Of a stretch of 64,000 nt of DNA, positions 40,370 to 50,204 are shown in pieces. Numbering within the stretch: the stretch's first letter is position 1; every line of letters begins with the position of its first letter. Under the pieces are notes generated by a model, which was not told the DNA's origin, made no database searches, and saw only the letters and a program-made list of their open reading frames with translations. The DNA is from Palaemon carinicauda (lineage: Eukaryota > Arthropoda > Malacostraca > Decapoda > Palaemonidae). A program made the translations under genes and the position numbers. The stretch lies in NCBI RefSeq assembly GCF_036898095.1, contig NC_090744.1, forward strand, positions 96,455,383-96,519,382, read 5' to 3'.

Positions 40370-41664
40370 ATCCTAAAAGACGAGGCTGCCCTCGTCCCGA
40401 AAGACGAGGCTGCCCTCGTCCCGAAAGACGAGGCTGCCCACGTCCCGAAAGACGAGGCTGCCCACGTCCCGAAAGACGAGGCTGCCCACGTCCCGAAAGA
40501 GGAGGCTGCACCCGCCCCGAAAGACGAGGCTGCACCCGCCCCGAAAGACGAGGCTGCCCTGAAAGACGAGGCTGCATTCGTCCTGAAAGACGAGGCTGCA
40601 TTCGTCCTGAAAGACGAGGCTGCATTCGCCGTGAAAGACGAGGCTGCATTCGCCCTGAAAGACGAGGCTGCATTCGTCCTGAAAGACGAGGCTGCATTCG
40701 TCCTGAAAGACGAGGCTGCATTCGTCCTGAAAGACGAGGCTGCATTCGTCCTGAAAGACGAGGCTGCATAGTCCTGAAAGACGAGGCAGCATTCGTCCTG
40801 AAAGACGAGGCAGCATTCGCCCTGAAAGACGAGGCAGCATTCGCCCTGAAAGACGAGGCTGCATTTGCTCTGAAAGACGAGGCTGCATTCGTCCTGAAAG
40901 ACGAGGCAGCATTCGCCCTGAAAAACGAGGCTGCATTCGTCCTGACAGACGAGGCAGCATTCGCTCTGCAAGACGAGGCTGCATTAGTCCTGAAAGACAA
41001 GGCAGCATTCGTCCTGAAAGACGAGGCTGCATTCGTCCTGAAAGACGAGGCAGCATTCGTCCTGAAAGACGAGGCAGCATTCGTCCTGAAAGACGAGGCA
41101 GCATTCGTCCTGAAAGACGAGGCTGCATTCGTCCTGAAAGACGAGGCAGCATTCGTCCTGAAAGACGAGGCAGCATTCGTCCTGAAAGACGAGGCTGCAT
41201 TCGTCCTGAAAGACGAGGCTGCATTCGTCCTGAAAGACGAGGCTGCATTCGTCCTGAAAGACGAGGCTGCATTCGTCCTGAAAGACGAGGCTGCATTCGT
41301 CCTGAAAGACGAGGCTGCATTCGTCCTGAAAGACGAGGCTGCATTCGTCCTGAAAGACGAGGCTGCATTCGTCCTGAAAGACGAGGCAGCATTCGTCCTG
41401 AAAGACGAGGCTGCATTCGTCCTGAAAGACGAGGCAGCATTCGTCCTGAAAGACGAGGCTGCATTCGTCCTGAAAGACGAGGCTGCATTCGTCCTGAAAG
41501 ACGAGGCTGCATTCGTCCTGAAAGACGAGGCTGCATTCGTCCTGAAAGACGAGGCTGCATTAGTCCTGAAAGACGAGGCAGCATTCGTCCTGAAAGACGA
41601 GGCAGCATTCGTCCTGAAAGACGAGGCTGCATTCGCCCTGAAAGACGAGGCTGCATTCGTCCTG
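40370..41664. repeat. 24-bp minisatellite, about 54 units, in element C gag
   Basis: Units of GAAAGACGAGGCTGCATTCG plus TCCT repeat with few changes. Typical variants are GAGGCAGC for GAGGCTGC and CGCC/CGTC. One unit near 40555 is shortened and one near 40765 lost a base. On the - strand the unit reads RLSGRMQP, SSFRTNAA or CSLVFQDE depending on frame. On the + strand it reads KDEAAFVL. No frame has a stop within the unit, so long open frames here are a product of the repeat. Confidence 0.95.
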
Positions 41665-41678
41665 TCTTGAAAGACTTA

Positions 41679-41724
41679 GCGCCGAGCGTTAAGGCAAAAT
41701 GATATTCACTATGCCGCTCGGCGC
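41679..41724. repeat. 10-bp perfect inverted repeat after the 24-bp array
   Basis: GCGCCGAGCG and CGCTCGGCGC, separated by 26 bases, directly beyond the array edge. Confidence 0.85.
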
Positions 41725-41849
41725 GTTCAGTTCCGACCAGAGGGTTCATAAGGCCGACTGGCGCTCTGGGACAAAAACCGAGTCAATGATGGTTTGTAAG
41801 CATTGATATTAGCAGAGAATATCTATGACTTAAGAATTGCCATTAAAAT

Positions 41850-42176
41850 GTTATTTTCATTAGTAAAATAAATTTTTGAATATACTTACCCGATAATCAT
41901 GTAGCTGTCAACTCCGTTGCCCGACAGAATTCTACGGAAGGGATACGCCAGCGATCGCTATACAAGAGGGGGGTGTACTCACAAGCCCCACCTGTGGCCA
42001 GGTACTGCAGTACTTCTTGTTGACACCACCTCAATTTTTCCTCGGTCCACTGGTTCTATGGGGAGGAAGGGTGGGTCAATTAAATCATGATTATCGGGTA
42101 AGTATATTCAAAAATTTATTTTACTAATGAAAATAACATTTTTCAATATTAATCTTACCCGATAATCATGTAGCTG
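41850..42176 (-). repeat. Element D: 3' terminal repeat and internal complementary region
   Basis: 41850-41901 and 42086-42137 form a perfect 52-bp inverted repeat. 42138-42176 is the exact reverse complement of 48563-48601. Confidence 0.93.
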
Positions 42177-42560
42177 ATTCACACCCAGGGAGGTGGGTGA
42201 AAACCAGTGTACATGTATATCAAGAAGCTAAGTATCCCGTATTTCATATTATCAGTTATTCAAAATAACAATGAAATTATAAGTACCTGGTAAGGAAGTC
42301 GACTTGAACCGTTACTCTGCCTTAAATAAGTTCGTCTTCCTTACTGAGCGCAGCGTTCCTCTTAGGAGGCTGAACAACTCTAAGGTGCTGAAGTATCAAG
42401 GGCTGCAACCCATACTAAAGGACCTCATCACAACCTTTAACCTCGGCGCTTCTCAAGAAAGAATTGACCACCCGCCAAATCATCAAGGATGTGGAAGGCT
42501 TCTTAGCCGACCGTACAACCCATAAAAAGTATTCAAGAGAAAGGTTAAAAGGTTATGGGA

Positions 42561-43728
42561 TTATGGGAATGTACTGGCTGAGCCCCCGCCTACTACTGCA
42601 TTCGTTGCTACGAATGGTCCCAGGGTGTAGCAGTACTCGTAAAGAGACTGGACATCTTTGAGATAGAATGATGCGAACACTGACTTGCTTCTCCAATAGG
42701 TTGCATCCATAACACTCTGCAGAGAACGGTTCTGTTTGAAGGCCACTGAAGTAGCCACAGCTCTCACTTCATGTGTCCTTACCTTCAGCAAAGCAAGGTC
42801 TTCTTCCTTCAGATGAGAATGTGCTTCCCTAATCAGAAGCCTGAATAGTAAGAAACTGAGTTCTTAGACCTTGGAAAAGAAGGCTTCTTGATAGCACACC
42901 ATAAGGCTTCTGATTGTCCTCGTAAAGGTTAAGACCTTTTTAGATAGTACCTAAGAGCTCTAACTGGGCAAAGTACTCTCTTCAGTTCATTCCCCACCAA
43001 GTTGGACAGGCTTGGGATCTCGAACGACTTAGGCCAAGGACGTGAAGGAAGCTCGTTTAGCAAAAACCGAGCTGCAAGGAACATGTAGCCGTTTCAGATG
43101 TGAAAACTATGATCCTGCTGAAGGTGTGGATCTCACTTACTCTTTTAGCTGTTGTCAAGCACACGAGGAAAAGAGTTTTTAATGTGAGGTCCTAAAAAGA
43201 GGCTGATTGGAGAGGTTCAAATCTTGATGACATAAGGAACCTTAGGACCACGTCTAGATTCCAGCCTGGAGTGGACAACCGACGTTCCTTTGAGGTCTCA
43301 AAAGACCTAGGGAGGTCCTGTAGATCTTTGTTGGTGGAAAGATCCAAGCCTCTGTGGCGGAAAACCGCTGCCAACATGCTTCTGTAACCCTTGATCGTAG
43401 GAGCTGAAAGGGATCTTACTTTCCGTAGATGAGACAGGAAGTCAGCAATCTGGGTTACAGTGGTACTGGTTGAGGAAACTGCATTGGTCTTGTACCAGCT
43501 TCGGAAGACTTCCCCTTGAGACTGATAGACTCTGAGAGTGGATGTTCTCCTTGCTCTGGCAATCGCTCTGGCTGCCTCCTTCGAAAAGCCCCTAGCTCTT
43601 GAGAGTCTTTCGAAAGTCTGAAGGCAGTCAGACGAAGAGCGTGGAGGTTTGGGTGTACCTTCTTTACGTGAGGTTGACGTAGAAGGTTCACTCCTAGAGG
43701 AAGAGTCCTGGGAATGTCGACCAGCCAT
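42561..43728 (-). pseudogene. Element D tyrosine recombinase, broken
   Basis: From the conserved Met at 43728 (MAGRHSQ) the frame is open to a stop at 43192 (LQSASF then TAG), as in E. The middle part is shifted. The C-terminal part is open at 42791-42561 and keeps THEVRAVATSV and FASFYLKDV, so the last catalytic residues are intact in sequence. Confidence 0.85.
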
Positions 43729-44910
43729 TGCAGTACCTCTATGAACCATTCTCTCGCGGGCCAGAGCGGAGCCAACCAACGTCAGCCGTGTCCCTTTGCG
43801 AGAGGAGAACTTCTGAAGTACCCTGTTGACAATCTTGAACGGCGGGAATGCATACAGGTCGAGATGGGACCAATCCAGCAGAAAAGTATCCACGTGAATT
43901 GCTGCTGGGTCTGGAATCGGAGAACAATACAACAGGAGTCTCTAGGTTATCGAGGTAGCGAACAGATCTATGGTTGGCTGACCCCACAGGGCCCAAAGTC
44001 TGCTGCAAACATTCTTGTGAAGGGTCCACTCTGTGGGGATGACCTGACCCTTCCGGCTGAGGCGATCTGCCATGACATTCATACCGCCCTGAATGAACCT
44101 CGTTACCAGCGTGAGCTTTCGATCTTTTGACCAGATGAGGAGGTCCCTTGCGATCTAGAACAACTTCCACGAAAGAGTCCCTCCCTGCTTGGAGATGTAA
44201 GCCAGGGCTGTGGTGTTGTCAGAGTCCACCTCCACCACCTTGTTAAGCTGGAGGGACTTGAAGTTTATCAAGGCCAGAAGAACTGCCAACAACTCCTTGC
44301 AATTGATGTGAAGTGTCCTTTGCTCCTGATTCCATGTTCCCGAGCATTCCTGTCCGTCCAAAGTCGCACCCCAGCCCGTGTCTGATGCGTCCGAGAGGAG
44401 ACGGCGGTCGGGTTTCTGAACAGCCAAAGGTAGACTTCCTTGAGAAGAAAGCTGTTCTTACATCACGCGAGAGAAGACCTCCTCTCTTCGGAAACAGGAA
44501 CTGAGACCGTCTTTAGCGTCATGTCCTTTATCCAGTGAGCAGTTAGATGATACTGAAGGGGGCGGAGGTGGAGTCTCCCTAACACGATGAACAGGGCCAG
44601 CGATGAAAGTGTCCCTGTTAGACTCATCCACTACCTGACTGAGCATCGGTTCCTTCTCAGCATGCTCTGGATGCATTCTAGGGCTTGGAAGATCCTTGTG
44701 GCCGACGGAAAAGCCCGAAAAGCTCGACTCTGAAGATCCATACCCAGGTAGACAATGGTCTGGGATGGGACGAGCTGGGACTCCTCAAAATTGACCAGGA
44801 GGCCCAGTTCCTTGGTCAGATCCATAGTCCATCTGAGAATCTCCAGACAGCGACGACTTGTGGGAGCTCTTAAAAGCCAGTCGTCTGACGGAGCCGGACA
44901 CAAGATCATG
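43455..44910 (-). pseudogene. Element D RT/RNase H remnant
   Basis: The frame begins at DDWLLRAPTSRRCLE, that is, in the middle of the YLDD motif; everything before it is deleted and gag sequence is joined directly. RNase H pieces follow: LLSDASDTGWGATLDG, INCKELLAVLLAL, VDSDNTTALAYISKQGG. The connecting tail MAPLWPAREWF ends at PQPVPL (43455). Several frameshifts near 44160 and 44430. Confidence 0.82.
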
Positions 44911-45240
44911 GTCCTGCTGCACAGTCTGTGAACTGTCAACCATGGGGAAGCGAGGAAGTACAGTGACAACCCGAAGCTGTCTAGACTGTCTGGGTCGTAC
45001 AGACAACTCCTTATCGGGTTGCTGAGGTTGCCGCACTGCGTCACAACAAGTCACTTCTGCTGGTTGTTGAACGTCTTCCCAGTGACACACTGACTCCGTA
45101 AACAAAAAATCCTCTAACAAGGACTAAGCTTGGACTGCATGTCTTGCAACACAGCTCAAGGTCTATGGGAGCAGGTGTGGTAACAGACGGGGTTAGCGAC
45201 TGAAGTGGAACCATTACCTTCCCTGGAAGCATGTTATGCT
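44880..45240 (-). pseudogene. Element D gag fragment fused to RT
   Basis: It reads SLTPSVTTPAPIDL, CDAVRQPQQPDKEL and SSQTVQQDHDLVSGSV. These match successive parts of element A gag (AVTPSVAAPAPVDP, FDAVRQPPQPS, SSQTGQQFHDVASGSV). It then joins RT at the DDWLL motif. Confidence 0.75.
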
Positions 45241-45495
45241 TAAATAAAAGTCCATAGGAGGCTACGCAGCTAAAGGCTCCTCTCCAAATGACAGAGTCCT
45301 CAAGGGAATATCAGAAGGAGGGAGAAAAGCACTTTCTCATCTACAGGGACCATATCCGAGAAAAGCTAAGTTCTCTCAGTGAGGGTTTCACTGGTGCAAA
45401 AGCAGCAGACTAGAAGGCAACGTTATGAAACTGCTTGACAGTCTAGTGAGTTGGCAACAACCAAAGATGTGTGACTGAGAAGCATGCGGTAAGGT

Positions 45496-45543
45496 ATGCA
45501 GAGCATGCTGTATGCAGAGCATGCTGTATGTAGAGCATGCTGT
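45496..45543. repeat. 16-bp minisatellite, 3 units (element D)
   Basis: Three units of ATGCAGAGCATGCTGT. The same place in element E carries 19 units. Confidence 0.92.
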
Positions 45544-45583
45544 AAGGTAAGCAGAGCATGTTGCATGGCGTGTAACATTTCTC

Positions 45584-45724
45584 AGAAATTCCATGACCAG
45601 TGCTAGATTGAGTAATATCGCATTACTGTCCATTGAAAGTGCACGTGCCGAGGGAATTGATTTAGACTGTTTTGTTGATGAATTTGATAGCCGGCATGAT
45701 AATCGTAGAATTAAGCTGCACTAA
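45584..45724 (+). pseudogene. hAT transposase C-terminal fragment captured in element D
   Basis: On the + strand, opposite to D, a frame reads RNSMTSARLSNIALLSIE and then DLDCFVDEFDSRHDNRR, ending at TAA 45722. RLSN.ALLSIE followed by ID.D..VDEF is the C-terminal dimerisation region of hAT-type transposases. Only this tail is present. Element E keeps the first 20 or so bases and lacks the next ~180. This is a fragment carried by a DIRS element and not a working gene. Confidence 0.72.
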
Positions 45725-46058
45725 ATATACGTACTATAATCTACTTCACCTCAGGAAAGGGAAACTCGCCCTGTTGGCAACACTGCATTACTTCATGCAT
45801 GCTTGCATGGGGTTTTAATATCAACATAATATTTACATTACATTCATAACTCATGATTCATTTTTGTTTTGAAGATATTTTTGCCATATTTTTGCGATTT
45901 TGTTAAAAATATATTGCAAGGAATACATATATATATATTTTTTTTTTAAGTAATACGAATAACCTCCATTATCATAATGTTTGTGTAGGCATACATGTAT
46001 ATGTTTTACAAATGCCAGTTATGAAAGTAATGAGGTGTTATTATTGTCATTTGTTATT
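45725..46058. other. AT-rich foreign segment inside element D
   Basis: AT-rich sequence that splits gag, with CATGCATGCTTGCATGGGG at about 45796 and a long T run near 45940. The same segment is in E (56884-57160). It has no similarity to A and no open frame. It probably belongs to the insertion that brought the hAT fragment. Confidence 0.55.
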
Positions 46059-47205
46059 TCAAAGTTGAATGGGAAGAGGCTCAAGCTGAGGAGAAAGTGG
46101 CAGATGCATGCGTTGAGGTGGCTGACTCATAGCATGAGGTTCCTGCCTCAAGAGTTGCGCTTGCCTCAAGGGTTGAGGTGGATGCGCAGTAGCAGGTTCC
46201 TGTCTCACGAGTTGAGGTTCTTGAGGTGTGAGCTGCGAGAGTTGAGGTAGCGGCTGCGCAGAACGCAGTTCCTGTCTCACGAGTTGAGGTTCTTGAGGTG
46301 CTAGCCTCAAGAGTAGAGGTTCTCGCCTTGAGGAAAGTAGAGGTAGCAGCTGCGAGAGCTGAGGTGGCTGCCTCAAGGATGGTAGAGGTTGTCGTACCTC
46401 AAGAGGTTGTTGCCTCGAAGATGGTCTAACTGCAAGAAACTCTTGCCTCAAAGGAAGAGGAGGAAGTAAGGCATAAGACTCCTGTTCCCATTGTTGAGGT
46501 TGCCTTAAGGAAGGTGGAGGTTGCTGCACAACGCTGGTAACTGGCAACTCCCAACGCGGTAGCTCACGCATGGAGGTAGCTTGAGGAACCTCAACCTCAT
46601 ACGTCTGGCAGATTGTACTGCGCAGAGGAGGAGGTGTATTAACCTTCTCTGCCTGAAACTCCTGCATCAACACCGCAAGCTGAGACTGCATTGTCTGCAG
46701 CAAAGACCACTAGAGTTTAAGAAAGACAACAACAAACGGAGCTACTGTCCGTTGAGACTGAGGGTCTAAAACAGCTGGTGCGGTAACAGACGGAGCTACT
46801 GCCTGTTGCGATACCACCTTGCCTCTCTGGGAGGTGTGCAGTTGTCGTACTGCAGCAAGTCCGAAATGACCCAGTGCTAATGGCTACACCTAGGAGTTAG
46901 ACTTGTGCGGAAGGGACCGACTTGCACTTAAAAGCTGCAAGATTTGGTCCATGGTTTCTGCGAGAAACCTCTTCCGCAGACGAGGAATAAAAGGGCTCTC
47001 TCGTCTTTGTGTGGGTGGGGTGATCACGTCGGCAACGTGTGTAGATACACCCGAAACCACGGAGGGAAAACGTCTGTTCGTCGATCAAGGCCTGCTGAAC
47101 CCATAAGTCCTTCGACATTACTTCTCCCCTGGGCTTGGGAGCTTGTAAGAGGTCCCAGACTAGGCGAACAACTGGCACGAACAGACGAACCCTCGAACGC
47201 AACAC
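46059..47205 (-). pseudogene. Element D gag, main part
   Basis: 46703-46059 is open: LQTMQSQLAVLMQEFQAEKV aligns with the same segment of A gag, followed by a long Gln/Pro/Leu/Arg-rich stretch (VRQEL, PQEPQLVRQE repeats). 47205-46740 holds the upstream part in several frames (GPLTSSQAQGRSNVEG, FYSSSAEEVS). The Cys-rich N-terminus is cut short after MADPSLRRKC at about 48233. Confidence 0.72.
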
Positions 47206-48426
47206 TGTAACACTTTGCGCTAATCACTTATCACTTTTGATTTTCTGTTTGCACTTATTTCACTGAACTCGAAACTTTAAGTGGTTTGTACCTGAAACAC
47301 GCAATTCTATCCTTCCTTAAAAGTTAGTAATTGCGAAAACAGAATTACAATGTAACAGAAAAATCTAATGAAAGATAAATAATTCAGTGGCTGGAAAGAG
47401 ACTAAACATTAGATCAAATAAACTACGTTTAAAATCTCTCACCGCATAAAACTTGAGAACAAGAATAAAACTCTAGAAACGTTTACCTTCTTCCCCTAAA
47501 GAGACTAGGGAGAAGAGCAAAAACGATAACAACGTTACTCGCTTGAACGAAACGTTTATCCTCCTCTCTCTCCCTCCGTCTCTATCTCTCTCTCTCTCTC
47601 TCTTTTGACTTAGAACCTGAGAGAAGAGCCCAATCATATATATCGTTAAAACATATTATTGTTAAAGGAAAAAAACTGAAAGATTTCCCAAATAAAAAGT
47701 TCCTTTATTAGAATTAAAACCATTAAGCTAAGAAAGAATGAACAAAACGCTAGAAACGGTTACTCTTACTGCAACGTGACACCGTGAAAATTCTCTCTCT
47801 ATCGTAACGATAGAGCGCAAGTTGAACGTTCTGAACGTCAACAACTGCAGAGACAAAACAAAACGTTAGTTCAACTTTGAAAACAGTACGAGACTATCAA
47901 AGAAATTCTTTCAAAAACATTAAAATAGCATAATATGTTAACAGGTAAAATCGAAATGACGGGCTCAATGTTAATTAACTTCGGTACCAAGATTGATTGA
48001 TTGAAAGTTTTCTGGCATACCAAGAAAAGACCGCCTACTATTAGGAAAGGTCGAATATAAACAAATATAAAAGTTAATTTTAATAAGTTTATAATAAAAG
48101 GAAGTTAATCGAAGAGGCCTATAAAAGGCGGAGAGATATAAAATAAATCTATAACTTTTGTTAAGCAAAATTAGAAAGAGAGTCTATACTCTCTTAGACA
48201 CCAACACTTCCGTCTAAGGGAAGGGTCGGCCATTTAAAAGTGAAAGAGAGTTCATACTCTCTTCGTCACCATAATTAAACAAATTAATTCCAAAAGCTAG
48301 CTAAGCTAATGATAAAACTTCCTGAATAGCGAAAGCTAAACTCTAGAGCAAATACATCACCAAATCGTGAGCAAAAAACTCCAGAATCAACAGCGTATCC
48401 ATGTAGGTCTAGCCGGAGGCACGACA
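47206..48426 (-). other. Element D 5' leader
   Basis: AT-rich leader shared with E. It contains a CT microsatellite (about 47585-47603), two copies of an AAGAGAGT/ACTCTCTT hairpin (48176-48195, 48244-48263) and the gag ATG at about 48231-48233 between them. The 1 kb between the short gag start and the rest of gag has splice-like features, but I cannot show that it is an intron. Confidence 0.55.
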
Positions 48427-48601
48427 GAGGAAAAATTGAGGTGGTGTCAACAAGAAGTACTGCAGTACCTGGCCACAGGTGGCGCTTGTGAGTACACCCC
48501 CCTCTTGTATAGCGATCGCTGGCGTATCCCTTCCGTAGAATTCTGTCGGGCAACGGAGTTGACAGCTACATGATTATCGGGTAAGATTAATATTGAAAAA
48601 T
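48427..48601 (-). repeat. Element D 5' inverted terminal repeat
   Basis: Reverse complement of 41888-42040, including GCGATCGC and CTGTCGGGCAACGGAGTTGA. Confidence 0.92.
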
Positions 48602-48639
48602 CAAAAGTGATGCAATGCAAAATTCTAAAAGCAGTGTAA

Positions 48640-48895
48640 GAATCTTAACGTTCAACGCTCTTTGCTTTACCATGGCAAGGGCGAGCATTCTGGGAACGTT
48701 AACACGAACGCTCGCGAGGGCGTTTGCTCGTGAGCTAACGCCTCTCGTTTCCTTTCGCCGATCGACGTTCCTTCTCCCATGGGCCGGGGAGCTTGGAAGA
48801 GGTCTAAGGCTAGGAAAACAACGTCCCTGTGCTGAAAGAATCCAATGCCTAATTTAGCACTGAAAACTTCCACTATTAAACTCTTACACAAAAAA
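48640..48895 (-). pseudogene. Element C gag, 5' remnant
   Basis: It reads LDLFQAPRPMGEGTSIGERK and REALAHEQT, like the DLLQAPKPRGE.MS segment of gag in D and E. It lies just 5' of the D insertion, in C sequence. Confidence 0.65.
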
Positions 48896-49034
48896 CCATA
48901 ATTAGTCCTGCCCGTTGTGAGAGAACTTATTCTTCTGCCACGGGCTTGAATGAGAAAGCAAAATCGTCTCTAGTACTTGCTATATAAACTGTAACAAAAT
49001 ATTTTTTATAGAATATAAAACTGACATTGCCATA

Positions 49035-49215
49035 ATAAAATAAACTTTCAAACATACTTACCCGGCGGTCACAAAAAGAAAAAACCACCGGCCAAGAGTT
49101 GAGAATAAAAATAGATGTTGAAAACACTCACCCGGTAGTTACATATAACCACCGGTAAAATTAAATGTCATAAATACCTACCCGGCAGTTACATACAAAC
49201 ACCGGGAAAGTTATA
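49035..49215. repeat. Three consecutive imperfect hairpins with ACCCGG stems (element C)
   Basis: CATACTTACCCGGCGGTCAC, ACTCACCCGGTAGTTACAT and CCTACCCGGCAGTTACATA occur at about 70-55 bp intervals. Each is followed within 30 bp by a complementary ACCACCGG, AACCACCGG or AAACACCGGG. The left strands resemble the inner part of DIRS termini (TACTTACCCGGTGATTAT in A). Confidence 0.75.
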
Positions 49216-50039
49216 CGTTAAAGATTAAAATGAACAGAAAAAAGGGAAAACAAATGTAATCCACAATTAATTCAAAGGGAATTCAAAAACAAGCGAGTTG
49301 TAATGATAAAAAGAACAGATATAGCAATAACGTATCTATATAAATGTAAACAATAGGAACATATAAATGAAAAAGCTACTAAAACTAGAATTTCCATATA
49401 AATTAGTTGTTGTTGGAGAATAATAGCAAACACTTTAATTCCCATATCAAAAAGAACGCTACCAAGGCATGTTGGGACTGCACCGATAGTAACGAGTAAC
49501 AGCGCAAATTAACCATACGCTAGTTCTATTTAATTTATGAAATTAGATCGATGATTTAAAGAACGAACACCAAATGGACAAACATTTCTTTAAAATTTTA
49601 CATTAAAAGTTAAAAAACTTATATAAGTGGAATTCCTCCCATTCTTTGCATAAAACAAATAAAGAGAATTGCAAGACATACATGAAGATTACATCACACG
49701 ACTGTGACGTCATAGAGTTGCCTGAACATATTTCCGTCATCAGGATTAAAAACTTCGCAACTAAAATATAGTGCACAAACAAAACCTCTGCATACAAACT
49801 GTGAGGATCAACCGACACTTTCGGTAACCTCATGTTGCATACATCACTCGCACAAACACGAAAATTAAGTTATCACTCATGATAAACAAAGTAAATAATA
49901 ATAATAAAACACGATTGCCAAAACCCTAAATCAGTGTACTTCACCAAACGAAGTCCAAAAAAGCGAAGAAGGGAAAATGATTTGAAAAACTCTCAATGGT
50001 GGACCGACGATGTTTTCGATCCAGCCGGCAGAGATGAAC

Positions 50040-50204
50040 TGAAGTCTTAGACATGGGAATGATTCCTTGGACCACCCTGTGACGGGTGTTACCACCTACC
50101 TCCCAACCACCACAAGGCGGTTGCCTCGTTTTGAAAAATTCTGCCGATTTAGAGATATCAGCTATATATATATATAACTGCCAGGTAAGTACTATTCATA
50201 AAAT
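50040..50204 (-). repeat. Element C 5' inverted terminal repeat
   Basis: Reverse complement of 37240-37390 (GACGGGTGTTACCACCTACC, AAGGCGGTTGCCTCG), ending in ACTATTCATAAAAT. Confidence 0.92.

Larger units (their letters stand above)
41850..48601 (-). mobile_element. DIRS element D, non-autonomous (6752 bp)
   Basis: Inserted in element C. Layout as in A and with A-like coding remnants, but different end sequences. Gag is split by foreign DNA, the N-terminal half of RT is deleted, and the recombinase is frameshifted. Left flank AAAAT then GTT; right end GAAAAAT then C. It is nearly identical to element E over long stretches, including its defects. Confidence 0.92.
37200..50204 (-). mobile_element. 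DIRS element C, interrupted by D (6253 bp without it)
   Basis: A third DIRS family, inserted in the gag of B. Terminal repeat and complementary region at 37200-37534, 5' repeat at about 50040-50204 (CAGCTATATATATATATAAC, TGCCAGGTAAGTACTATTCA). The recombinase is badly broken, the RT core is missing, and gag contains a long 24-bp array. The element begins GGAG after T and ends AAAAT, in line with A, D and E. Confidence 0.88.

Noticed and set aside
40202..40771. 189-codon + strand frame with KDEAA repeats
   Set aside because: It is antisense to the gag array of element C; the 24-bp unit has no stop in this frame, so an open frame is automatic.
40370..41664. CRISPR-like array
   Set aside because: Units are contiguous 24-bp tandem repeats with no unique spacers, inside a eukaryotic retrotransposon.
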